NCBI GenBank assembly: GCA_951812995.1
Contig: CATOTD010000002.1
Span: 255,468 to 319,467 of the forward strand
Direction of reading: 5' to 3'
From: an uncultured Gammaproteobacteria bacterium
GTDB lineage: Bacteria; Pseudomonadota; Gammaproteobacteria; Eutrophobiales; Eutrophobiaceae
DNA length: 64,000 bases
The notes beneath the pieces are model-generated. The model did no database searches. It saw only the letters and a list, made by a program, of their open reading frames with translations, and was not told the origin of the DNA. Shown piece after piece: positions 37,949-47,166 of this stretch. Every line of letters begins with the position of its first letter. The stretch's first letter is position 1. The translations under genes were made by a program, and so were the position numbers.

Positions 37949-39400
37949 ATGCAAATCGCCGTCATACAACGCATATTGGGCATACTGTTATGTTTGTTCA
38001 GTTTGACCATGTTTCCACCATTGCTGGTATCAGTGAGCACGGGTGATGGTGCGGCCATGCCATTTATTGCCGCTTTTATTCTCATTCTTGCTATCGGTTT
38101 AGCCCTATGGTTTCCCGTTCGTAATGATAAACATGAATTACGCTTGCGTGATGGATTTGTCGTGGTCGTCCTCTTTTGGGCCGCCCTTGGCTTGACTGGC
38201 AGTGTGCCGCTCATCTTGTCGCATACACCAGATCTATCTGTGACCGATGCCATATTTGAATCTATCTCAGGCCTTACCACTACCGGCGCAACCATTATTG
38301 TGGGCCTCGATCTTTTACCAAAATCCATACTCTTTTATCGTCAGGAATTACAATGGTTGGGTGGCATGGGGATCATAGTCCTGGCCGTTGCAATCCTGCC
38401 CATGCTTGGCATTGGTGGTATGCAGTTGTATCGGGCAGAAATGCCGGGGCCGGTTAAAGATACGAAACTAACACCTAGGATCACTGAGACAGCGAAAGCA
38501 CTGTGGTATGTATATTTAGGCATAACAATAGCCTGTGCGCTTGCCTTCTGGTACGCCGGCATGAGTCCGTTTGATGCCGTCGCCCACAGTTTTTCGACTG
38601 TTTCTATTGGTGGTTTTTCAACGCACGATGCCAGCATAGGTTATTTTGAAAGTGGCTGGATTGAGGCAGTTGCCATCTGCTTTATGTTTATATCGGGCAT
38701 CAATTTCAGCTTGCATTTTATATCTTGGCGACATACAAGCATCAAACCCTACTGGTATGATGCGGAATTGCGCACCTACTTCGGCATCTTATTGTTCATC
38801 TGTCTGGTATGCGCCTTACACCATGCCTTTAGTAATCATTATGACAACCTCGATGAAGCACTTAAAGACAGTATATTTCATACGGTTTCTATCGCCACAA
38901 CGACCGGATTCACGACGACAGCCTATCAAGATTGGCCTGGATTTATGCCGCTGTTATTATTATTTTCCAGTTTTATCGGTGCCTGTGCTGGTTCAACGGG
39001 TGGCGGCATTAAAGTAATCCGTATTTTATTAGTGCTCAAACAAGGTATGCGCGAGATAAAACGTCTGATTCATCCGAGCGCGATATTTATAATTAAAGTT
39101 GGGAATAAACCAATCTCTGAACGCATTATAGAAGCGGTTTGGGGGTTTTTTGCGGCGTATGTCGCTGTCTTTGCACTGTTACTATTAGCATTAATGGCAA
39201 CCGATCTGGATCAGATTACCGCTTTTTCGGCATTAGCCGCCTGTATGAATAACTTAGGACCTGGTCTCGGTAAGGTGAGTCAACATTATGCCGATATAAA
39301 TGATGTGGCTAAGTGGATCTTGTGTTTTGCCATGTTGTTAGGTCGGTTGGAAATATTCACCTTGCTCGTTTTATTCACCCCCACTTTCTGGCGACGTTGA
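37949..39400 (+). CDS. trkH: Trk potassium transporter membrane subunit TrkH
   Basis: TrkH forms the potassium pore in the inner membrane. The 483-residue polytopic protein has the four selectivity-filter repeats: SISGLTTTGATI near residue 108, FSTVSIGGFSTHD near 215, VSIATTTGFTT near 315 and the late NNLGPGLGKV near 430. GSTGGGIKVIRILLVLKQ near 350 is the conserved region that links to TrkA gating. The next gene overlaps its stop codon by 4 bp. Confidence 0.96.
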   Translation: MQIAVIQRILGILLCLFSLTMFPPLLVSVSTGDGAAMPFIAAFILILAIGLALWFPVRNDKHELRLRDGFVVVVLFWAALGLTGSVPLILSHTPDLSVTDAIFESISGLTTTGATIIVGLDLLPKSILFYRQELQWLGGMGIIVLAVAILPMLGIGGMQLYRAEMPGPVKDTKLTPRITETAKALWYVYLGITIACALAFWYAGMSPFDAVAHSFSTVSIGGFSTHDASIGYFESGWIEAVAICFMFISGINFSLHFISWRHTSIKPYWYDAELRTYFGILLFICLVCALHHAFSNHYDNLDEALKDSIFHTVSIATTTGFTTTAYQDWPGFMPLLLLFSSFIGACAGSTGGGIKVIRILLVLKQGMREIKRLIHPSAIFIIKVGNKPISERIIEAVWGFFAAYVAVFALLLLALMATDLDQITAFSALAACMNNLGPGLGKVSQHYADINDVAKWILCFAMLLGRLEIFTLLVLFTPTFWRR

Positions 39401-39975
39401 ATAACCCGATAAAAGATAAGTGGGAAAAGCATTATAATTCCTGCACAAATGATTTGCCGCTACCAGCCGCGGTCTTGCTACATAAGCAGCATCTTTTACC
39501 TGCACATGGGACCGCACTTGATTTAGCCTGTGGTCACGGTGCCAATGCACTTTGCCTTGCTGCACATGGACTCACTGTCTTTGCCTGGGACATCGCGGCG
39601 GCGGCACTAACCCGCCTTGCGCAAACTGCTAAAGAAAGGGCTATATCAATCAAGACCGAAGCAAGAGATGTCACACAATATCCACCCGCACCTGATACTT
39701 TTGATGTGATCGTCGTCAGTCGATTCCTGGAAAGAGACCTAATCGAAAGCATCAGACATGCCATTAAGTCTAATGGCTTAATCTTTTATCAAACCTTCAT
39801 TAAAGACAAGGTTGCTGATACCGGGCCTCGCAATCCCAATTACCTGTTGGGCAAGAATGAGCTTTTACAGTTCTTTAGCGATTGGAACATTATTTATTAT
39901 TGTGAAGAAGGGACGACGGGCAATCTTGAGCAGGGGTTTAGAAATCAAGCTATGATAATTGCCCAAAAACCATAG
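39397..39975 (+). CDS. TehB-like SAM-dependent methyltransferase
   Basis: Starting at the TTG at 39397 (TTGA overlap with the trkH stop), the 192-residue protein has the Rossmann methyltransferase motif ALDLACGHGANALCLAAHG near residue 43, then FAWDIAAAALTRLAQ and the VIVVSRFLERDL strand. It is close in plan to TehB and related small methyltransferases. The substrate is unknown. The G of the TAG stop coincides with the first base of the IS256-B left end, so the gene's end touches the insertion and its native 3' sequence may have been replaced. Confidence 0.8.
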   Translation: MNNPIKDKWEKHYNSCTNDLPLPAAVLLHKQHLLPAHGTALDLACGHGANALCLAAHGLTVFAWDIAAAALTRLAQTAKERAISIKTEARDVTQYPPAPDTFDVIVVSRFLERDLIESIRHAIKSNGLIFYQTFIKDKVADTGPRNPNYLLGKNELLQFFSDWNIIYYCEEGTTGNLEQGFRNQAMIIAQKP

Positions 39976-40931
39976 ATAACATAAATCATCTTTCGCAAAT
40001 TTGAAGAGGCGGTTTTCCTTTATCTGGTTAAATAAAAAGTGACATAACCATTTATTTGACCAGGAGAAGAGTCGCCATGAGCGATGATACAAGCAAGCAC
40101 TTGAACAACGTAGTCCCTATTGATGAACAGGCACTGCAGGGCCATCTCAACAAAGTGGTACTGAAGACTGTGGAAGACACCCTTAACCAGATTCTGGACG
40201 CTGAGGCTGATGCGCTGGTGGGTGCTGATCGATACGAACGCACTGAGACGCGCAAAGACGACCGGTCTGGTAGCTACACCAGGAAGTGCCACACAAGGGC
40301 TGGAGAGCTTGAGTTAAAGATGCCGAAGCTACGCAAGCAGACCTTTGAGATGGCCATCATAGAGCACTATCGGCACCGTGTAGCGTCAATTGAAGAGGCG
40401 TTGCTCGAGATGTATCTGGCAGGTGTTTCAGTACAACGTGTAGAAGACATTACCGCAGCATTGTGGGGTACCCGTGTTAGCTTAGGGACTATTTCAAAGC
40501 TCAACCAGCGTATCTATGGGCAGATTGAAGAGTGGCGTAATCGCCCCATAGGGAGTGATTTCCCTTATGTATACCTGGACGGTGTTGTGCTCAAACGCAG
40601 TTGGGGCGGTGCAGTGAAGAACGTTTCTGTTCTAGTCGCCATAGGTGTTGGGGACGATGGCTACCGCCGCATTCCAGGGATTGTTGAAGGTACTAAGGAG
40701 GATAAGGTGGGATGGTCAGGATTCCTGCGTCATTTGCAGGCACGCGGTCTCAAGGGCATCAGGTTGGTGCTCAGTGATGCCTGTCTTGGGCGCAAGGAGT
40801 CGATCGGTGACTTCTACCCCTAAGCTGGCTGGCAGCGTTGTATTGTGCACTTCTACCGCAACGTCTTCAGTCATGTGCCTCGTGGTCGTGTCAAAGAAGT
40901 CTCTCGCATGTTGCAGGCTATCCATGCATCT

Positions 40932-42230
40932 GGAAGCCTCTAAAAACCGTACATTTTGTGGTACGATCTGATTCACTTGATGTGGGAGGATTTTGTTTAT
41001 GCACGCACCTGGATTGTTTGATTTGACAGATCATTTGGCGCGGCTTTCGGCGATGGGATATCCGCTTGAAGCTCTGGACTGTCATGTGAATTTCGAAGTG
41101 TTTCGCCCAGTTCTTGTTGAAGCACTTGGCTATGGGGAACGTCCCAAAGGTGGTCGTCCGCCCTATGATGCCGTTGTGATGTTCAAGGTGCTGGTGTTGG
41201 CCTCGATGCACAATCTGAGCGATGAGCGGATGGAGTTTCTCATTCGTGACCGTTTCAGTTGGCTGCGGTTCCTGGGATTTCAAATCGGGGAGCCGACACC
41301 TGATCAGAAGACGATCTGGCTTTTCAGAGAGAAGCTGACCTAGGCGGGTGTCTTCAAGGCCCTGTTTGCCGCGTTTGAAGCTCAGCTGTGCGCGCGGGGA
41401 TACAAACCCACCGGCGGTCAGATTGTGGATGCCACGTTGGTCTTTGCCCCGCGCCAGCGGATGACGAAAGCAGAGAAAGCGCGCGCCAAGGCAGGTGAGG
41501 CCGCATCTGACATCTGGCCCGATGATCTGTCCAAGGCAGCGCAGAAAGACACCGATGCGGGTTGGACGGTCAAGTATTCAAAGGCCAAGACGACCAAGGA
41601 GGGTGAGGAGGATACTGGCCTTGTCGATATTTCGGTTCCGCACTTTGGGTACAAGAACCACGTGTCCATTGACCGCAAATGGCGCTTCATCCGGGGTGAG
41701 ACTGGCACGAATGCGGCTCGCTACGACGGGCATGAACTCTCCTCGGTTCTGGACGAGACAAACAGCTCGAAGGCGGTTTGGGCCGATACCAGGTACCGCT
41801 CGGCCAGGAATGAGGCTTGGCTGAAGGCGCAAGGGTACCGCTCACATATCCATCGCAAGAAGCCACGCGGCAAACCCATGGCCAGGCATATTCGTCGGGG
41901 CAACGCGACACGCTCCGCCATCCGCGCCTGTGTTCGGCTACGAGAAAGGGCCCATGGCTCTGACCATCCGCTCAATCGGCCAAACCCGTGCGAAGGCCCG
42001 CATGACCATGGCCAACCTGAGCTACAACTTCCGCCGTCTCATTTTCCACGAGCGACGACAGGCCACAGCCTGACTCCGCCCAAATTCCGGAAATACCCGC
42101 CCTGGCGGACCCAAACAGCGCAACACAGCCTCAAATACCACCGACCTTGACCTTCACACCCACTATGCGGGTGACAACGACTGGTGCTCGCGTCAAAATC
42201 CATCCAGAATCAGCGTTGTTCGAGGTCTCC
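40932..42230 (+). mobile_element. IS5-family element, copy 2
   Basis: A 1299-bp copy with ends GGAAGCCTCTAAAAAC and GTTGTTCGAGGTCTCC, inserted in the IS256-B transposase gene in the same direction. It is nearly identical to copy 3 and close to copy 1, and clearly different from copy 4 in the last 150 bp. Near its left end ACCGTAC and GTACGAT form a short palindrome around the likely promoter. Confidence 0.85.
40999..42073 (+). pseudogene. IS5-family transposase, copy 2
   Basis: The ATG at 40999 follows GGGAGGA by 8 bases. TAG after FREKLT (near 41341) splits the gene. The second part runs through IVDATLVFAP and VWADTRYRSARNE and then changes frame near AIRAC, losing the conserved VEHVF block with the catalytic glutamate. 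The distal sequence up to FHERRQATA is in another frame and ends at TGA 42073. Confidence 0.8.
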
Positions 42231-42663
42231 AGTCTCTCGCATGTTGCAGGCTATACATGCATCTGAATATCTGGAATCAGCCAGGCATAAGGCCACGGAG
42301 GTCGAGAATAAACTCAGGGACATGAAGTTATCGAGTGTAGCGGATTGGCTGGGTAGTGCATGGAAGAGACCCTGACGTATTATCGGTTCCCAGCAGAGCA
42401 CTGGATTCGCATTCGGACTAACAATCCTTTGGAACAAATCATTCGAGAAATCAGGCGGCGAACACGAGTAGTGTGTGCATTCCCGGATGGCAACTCGGCG
42501 TTGATGCTTTGTGCGGCAAGGCTTAGACACATCGCGGGGGGCTAGTGGGGAACGCGGACATATCTGAACATGGATTTGCTCCAAGAGATGGATAAAGAAA
42601 AGGATTTTCAGATCGCGTAACAACCAGATTTAAGGGAAAGCCAAATCAGAAAGTGCGAAAGCT

Positions 42664-43962
42664 GGAAGCCTCTAAAAACCGTACATTTTGTGGTACGATC
42701 TGATTCACTTGATGTGGGAGGATTTTGTTTATGCACGCACCTGGATTGTTTGATTTGACGGATCATTTGGCGCGGCTTTCGGCGATGGGAGATCCGCTTG
42801 AAGCTCTGGACTGTCATGTGAATTTCGAAGTGTTTCGCCCAGTTCTTGTTGAAGTGCTTGGCTATGGGGAACGTCCCAAAGGTGGTCGCCCGCCCTATGA
42901 TGCCGTTGTGATGTTCAAGGTGCTTGTTTTGGCATCGATGCACAATCTGAGTGATGAGCGGATGGAGTTTCTCATTCGTGACCGTTTCAGTTGGCTACGG
43001 TTCCTGGGATTTCAAATCGGGGAGCCGACACCTGATCAGAAGACGATCTGGCTTTTCAGAGAGAAGCTGACCTAGGCGGGTGTCTTCAAGGCCCTGTTTG
43101 CCGCGTTTGAAGCTCAGCTCTGCGCGCGGGGATACAAACCGACCGGCGGTCAGATTGTGGATGCCACGTTGGTCTTTGCCCCGCGCCAGCGGATGACGAA
43201 AGCAGAGAAAGCGCGCGCCAAGGCAGGTGAGGCCGCATCTGACATCTGGCCCGATGATCTGTCCAAGGCAGCGCAGAAAGACACCGATGCGGGTTGGACG
43301 GTCAAGTATTCAAAGGCCAAGACGACCAAGGAGGGTGAGGAGGATGCTGGCCTTGTCGATATTTCGGTTCCCCACTTTGGGTACAAGAACCACGTGTCCA
43401 TTGACCGCAAATGGCACTTCATCCGGGGTGAGACTGGCACGAATGCGGCTCGCTACGACGGGCATGAACGCTCCTCGGTTCTGGACGAGACAAACAGCTC
43501 GAAGGCGGTTTGGGCCGATACCGGGTACCGCTAGGCCAGGAATGAGGCTTGGCTGAAGGCGCAAGGGTACCGCTCACATATCCATCGCAAGAAGCCGCGC
43601 GGCAAACCCATGGCCAGGCATATTCGTCGGGGCAACGCGACACGCTCCGCCATCCGCGCCTGTGTTCGGCTACGAGAAAGGGCCCATGGCTCTGACCATC
43701 CGCTCAATCGGCCAAACCCGTGCGAAGGCCCGCATGACCATGGCCAACCTGAGCTACAACTTCCGCCGTCTCATTTTCCACGAGCGACGACAGGCCACAG
43801 CCTGACTCCGCCCAAATTCCGGAAATACCCGCCCTGGCGGACCCAAACAGCGCAACACAGCCTCAAATACCACCGACCTTGACCTTCACACCCACTATGC
43901 GGGTGACAACGACTGGTGCTCGCGTCAAAATCCATCCAGAATCAGCGTTGTTCGAGGTCTCC
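42664..43962 (+). mobile_element. IS5-family element, copy 3
   Basis: This 1299-bp copy lies directly after the truncated IS256-B, only 1.3 kb of DNA separating it from copy 2 counting their IS256 spacer of about 430 bp. Its right end (GAGGTCTCC) stops 8 bp before the ATG of the TPR gene at 43971, so it has replaced that gene's upstream region. Confidence 0.85.
42731..43805 (+). pseudogene. IS5-family transposase, copy 3
   Basis: It has the same TAG after FREKLT as copies 1 and 2, a second TAG after VWADTGYR (shared with copy 1), and the shared frameshift at AIRAC. Copy 3 therefore groups with copy 1 by the second stop and with copy 2 by most other bases. It cannot give a functional product. 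Confidence 0.8.
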
Positions 43963-43970
43963 ATTTACTT

Positions 43971-44285
43971 ATGAATCAAATAGACACTTTTAAGTCCTTG
44001 CTGAAAAAAGGCAATGATAATGAATTGCTCCGCTATAGTCTGGGTCGTGCGTACGTCAAAGAGAGTGACTTTGCACAGGCAATAATACATTTGCAAAAGG
44101 CGGTTGAATTTAACCCCTCTTTTTCCGCTGCCTGGAAGTTATACGCAAAGGCATTGGTAGCAAACAAACAAGATAATGAAGCTATAATCGCTTATGAAAA
44201 AGGTATACGTGTCGCCGAAGAAAATGGTGACATGCAAGCCGCAAAGGAGATGCGCGTATTCTTAAAAAGACTCAAAAAAGATTAG
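43971..44285 (+). CDS. Small TPR-repeat protein
   Basis: The 104-residue protein consists of about two and a half TPR units (LLRYSLGRAYVKESDFAQAI then HLQKAVEFNPSFSAAWKLYAKALV and EAIIAYEKGIRVAEENGDMQ, each shown in part), ending KRLKKD. Such stand-alone TPR proteins occur widely; the partner is unknown. IS5 copy 3 ends 8 bp before the ATG and no good ribosome site is visible in between, so expression may have changed or the original start may have been further upstream. It converges on pyrD with stop codons overlapping. Confidence 0.75.
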   Translation: MNQIDTFKSLLKKGNDNELLRYSLGRAYVKESDFAQAIIHLQKAVEFNPSFSAAWKLYAKALVANKQDNEAIIAYEKGIRVAEENGDMQAAKEMRVFLKRLKKD

Positions 44286-45241
44286 TCATGCAGCTTTAGT
44301 GTGCCAATCAACGCGGACACATTGCTTAAATTATGTCTATCTAGGTAATCTACAATCCCTTTATTTAATTTTGGGCAGACCAGCGGCTCATAAAATAAGG
44401 CCGTGCCTATCCCCACGGTTGTGGCACCCGCGATCATAAATTCAATCGCATCTGCGGCGGTTGTAATGCCACCCTGCCCTATTATCGGGATGTTGTGTTG
44501 TTTTGCGGCCTGATAGACTTGATGCACTTTCAACAAGGCAATCGGTTTTATCGCAGGCCCTGACAAACCACCCTGATTATTGCCTATGATTGGCATGCAT
44601 GAATCTATATCGATGGCCATGCCCATTAAGGTATTAATCACCGCAAAGCCATCGGTCCCGGCCTCAATACATAGTCGTGCATTTTCAGCAATATCGGTCT
44701 GATTAGGTGAGAGTTTTGTTATCAGGGGTTTCTGCGTTGCTTTGCGGCAGGTAGCAACGACTCGCGCCGACATGGCCGGATCATTACCAAAGGCAACACC
44801 ACCCGCGCCTACATTAGGACAAGAGATATTAATCTCCATGGCATCAATCGGCGAATCATCAAAAATACGCGCAACTTCTTCATATTCTGCAACTGTTGAG
44901 CCAGACAGGTTGGCGATAAACCGTGTCTCGGTAAAATCGAGCTTCGGCAAATACGCATCAACAACAGCTCTTGCCCCCGGGTTCTGCAAACCAATGGCAT
45001 TCAACATACCCATATAGGTTTCGGATATGCGATGCGGTGGGTTTCCTAAACGTGGCTCTAGCGTTGTGCCCTTCAGACAAATCGCGCCAACATCGGCATT
45101 GGAAAAACCATTTATACGTGTATATTCTTCGCCAAACCCGACACAACCGGATAATAAAACCAGTGGCGAGTTAAGTTTTAAGCCACAAAATTCTATTGCG
45201 AGTCGTTTTTGGTCATGGTCATTTAACGTGGTTGTTTTCAT
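44282..45241 (-). CDS. pyrD: Dihydroorotate dehydrogenase, class 1B catalytic subunit (PyrD)
   Basis: PyrD oxidises dihydroorotate to orotate in pyrimidine synthesis. The 319-residue TIM barrel has the class 1 features: LVLLSGCVGFG near residue 28, MEINISCPNVGAGGVAFG near 135 with the catalytic cysteine typical of class 1 in place of the serine of class 2, ITKLSPN near 173 and GQGGITTAADAIEFMIAGAT near 250. There is no N-terminal membrane helix. Class 1B enzymes normally work with the PyrK electron-transfer subunit, which is not in this window. Confidence 0.9.
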   Translation of the reverse strand: MKTTTLNDHDQKRLAIEFCGLKLNSPLVLLSGCVGFGEEYTRINGFSNADVGAICLKGTTLEPRLGNPPHRISETYMGMLNAIGLQNPGARAVVDAYLPKLDFTETRFIANLSGSTVAEYEEVARIFDDSPIDAMEINISCPNVGAGGVAFGNDPAMSARVVATCRKATQKPLITKLSPNQTDIAENARLCIEAGTDGFAVINTLMGMAIDIDSCMPIIGNNQGGLSGPAIKPIALLKVHQVYQAAKQHNIPIIGQGGITTAADAIEFMIAGATTVGIGTALFYEPLVCPKLNKGIVDYLDRHNLSNVSALIGTLKLHD

Positions 45242-45404
45242 ACGGGTTTATTTTAAGGATATATTGCGCTATTTGAATCGGAAATAGCACTCGATACCGA
45301 CAATACCATGCCTCTTTACGCAGACTGGCGAGGTCACATTTAGTTTACCCATTGCGTTTTGAGCATGAATGAAAAAATCTACGTCGTGCCAGATTGCATT
45401 ATAT

Positions 45405-46973
45405 GGTAGTGTCAATAATCTCTCGCACTTTCTGATTTGGCTTTCCCTTAAATCTGGTTGTTACGCGATCTGAAAATCCTTTTCTTTATCCATCTCTTGG
45501 AGCAAATCCATGTTCAGATATTTCCGCGTTCCCCACTAGCTCCCCGCGATGTGTCTAAGCCTTGCCGCACAAAGCATCAACGCCGAGTTGCCATCCGGGA
45601 ATGCACCCACTACTCGTGTTCGCCGCCTGATTTCTCGAATGATTCGTTCCAAAGGATTGTTAGTCCGAATGCGAATCCAGTGCTCTTCTGGAAACCGATA
45701 ATACGTCAGGGTCTCTGCCACGCACTACCCAGCCAATCCGCCGCACTCGATAACTTCATGTCCCTGAGTTTCTTCTCGACCTCCGTGGCCTTATGCCTGG
45801 CAGATTCCAGATATTCAGATGCATGGATAGCCTGCAACATGCGAGAGACTTCTTTGACACGACCACGAGGCACATGACTGAAGACGTTGCGGTAGAAGTG
45901 CACAATACAACGCTGCCAGCCAGCTTAGGGGTAGAAGTCACCGATCGACTCCTTGCGCCCAAGACAGGCATCACTGAGCACCAACCTGATGCCCTTGAGA
46001 CCGCGTGCCTGCAAATGACGCAGGAATCCTGACCATCCCACCTTATCCTCCTTAGTACCTTCAACAATCCCTGGAATGCGGCGGTAGCCATCGTCCCCAA
46101 CACCTATGGCGACTAGAACAGAAACGTTCTTCACTGCACCGCCCCAACTGCGTTTGAGCACAACACCGTCCAGGTATACATAAGGGAAATCACTCCCTAT
46201 GGGGCGATTACGCCACTCTTCAATCTGCCCATAGATACGCTGGTTGAGCTTTGAAATAGTCCCTAAGCTGACACGGGTACCCCACAATGCTGCGGTAATG
46301 TCTTCTACACGTTGTACTGAAACACCTGCCAGATACATCTCAATCAGTGCCTCTTCGACAGACGCTACACGGTGTCGATAGCGCTCTATGATCGCCATCT
46401 CAAAGGTCTGCTTGCGTAGCTTCGGCATCTTTAACTCAAGCTCTCCAGCCCTTGTGTGGCACTTCCTGGTGTAGCTACCAGACCGGTCGTCTTTGCGCGT
46501 CTCAGTGCGTTCGTATCGATCAGCACCCACCAGCGCATCAGCCTCAGCGTCCAGAATCTGGTTAAGGGTGTCTTCCACAGTCTTCAGTACCACTTTGTTG
46601 AGATGGCCCTGCAGTGCCTGTTCATCAATAGGGACTACGTTGTTCAAGTGCTTGCTTGTATCATCGCTCATGGCGACTCTTCTCCTGGTCAAATAAATGG
46701 TTATGTCACTTTTTATTTAACCAGATAAAGGAAAACCGCCTCTTCAAATTTGCGAAAGATAATTTATGTTATCGCATTCCCGGATGGCAACTCGGCGTTG
46801 ATGCTTTGTGCGGCAAGGCTTAGACACATCGCGGGGAGCTAGTGGGGAACGCGGAAATATCTGAACATGGATTTGCTCCAAGAGATGGATAAAGAAAAGG
46901 ATTTTCAGATCGCGTAACAACCAGATTTAAGAGAAAGCCAAATCAGAAAGTGCGAAAGATTATTGACACTACC
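45405..46973 (-). mobile_element. IS256-family element C with 200-bp inverted arms (uninterrupted)
   Basis: This 1569-bp unit begins GGTAGTGTCAATAATC and ends GATTATTGACACTACC. Both ends carry the same 200-bp segment in inverted orientation (45405-45604 and 46774-46973), which is the normal 3' end of the IS256 element. Between them are the transposase and the ordinary left end. It is the cleanest example of the long-armed form and has the same internal junction as element A. I see no target duplication at its borders. Confidence 0.8.
45461..46671 (-). pseudogene. IS256-family transposase, copy C
   Basis: The copy is not interrupted by another element, so it shows the lesions best: TAA after GDFYP, the frame change after DWLGSAWQRP (continuing as AETLTYYRFPEEHW in another frame), and TAG after RLRHIAGS with KYLNMDLLQEMDKEKDF still readable after it. 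The first two catalytic aspartates and the glutamate of NNPLERIIREI are all conserved in sequence, but in three separate reading blocks. Confidence 0.88.
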
Positions 46974-47094
46974 TCTTTATTGGAGCGGCCGTGCCTGGAA
47001 TAACGACATGCAAGACCGCTGGCAACGACTATTTCAAAGCGGGCACGATCAGAGTGAGCATGTGGCCGAGCTGGACGTAGCTCTTCATCGCTAG
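46974..47094 (+). pseudogene. Unidentified C-terminal gene remnant
   Basis: Directly after the IS256-C right end, an open frame of about 38 codons (WSGRAWNNDMQDRWQRLF, then SGHDQSEHVAELDVALHR and TAG) has GC-rich codon use unlike the host genes. It has no start and looks like the end of a gene cut by the IS. I do not recognise the family. It converges with the next gene. Confidence 0.35.
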
Positions 47095-47136
47095 AATTCG
47101 TTCTAAAAAACAGGACGACCACACCCTCGCCCTGGT

Positions 47137-47155
47137 AATATTGCCTGGCAATATT
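47137..47155. repeat. Perfect 19-bp palindrome
   Basis: AATATTGCCTGGCAATATT has two 9-base arms around a single T. It lies between two convergent reading frames, just after the 3' end of 47167-47775. It may be a protein-binding site or part of a terminator; there is no T-tract. Confidence 0.4.
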
Positions 47156-47166
47156 GTCGGTGGTGT

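Larger units (their letters stand above)
40077..42620 (+). pseudogene. IS256-family transposase, copy B
   Basis: From the ATG at 40077 the frame is open for 249 codons and stops at TAA after GDFYP, where copy A has a glutamate codon. An IS5 follows after CATGCATCT, then the tail of the gene with the shared frameshift after DWLGSAW and the shared TAG after RLRHIAG. The first two catalytic aspartates are before the first stop, the glutamate is after the frameshift. It cannot make a complete transposase. Confidence 0.85.
39975..42660 (+). mobile_element. IS256-family element B, interrupted by IS5 and truncated
   Basis: The left end GATAACATAAATCATCTTTCGC begins at 39975. The element is split by IS5 copy 2 (40932-42230) and its right end is cut off at GTGCGAAAG (42660), where IS5 copy 3 begins a few bases later; the terminal ATTATTGACACTACC is lost. 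A 34-bp IS256 segment is present on both sides of IS5 copy 2 (40898-40931 and 42231-42264), too long for a target duplication. Unlike A and C, it has no inverted tail arm at the left. Confidence 0.8.

Noticed and set aside
41495..41824. Arg/Pro-rich 109-codon frames within each IS5 copy
   Set aside because: They are out-of-frame readings of the GC-rich IS5 transposase and occur at the same place in all copies.
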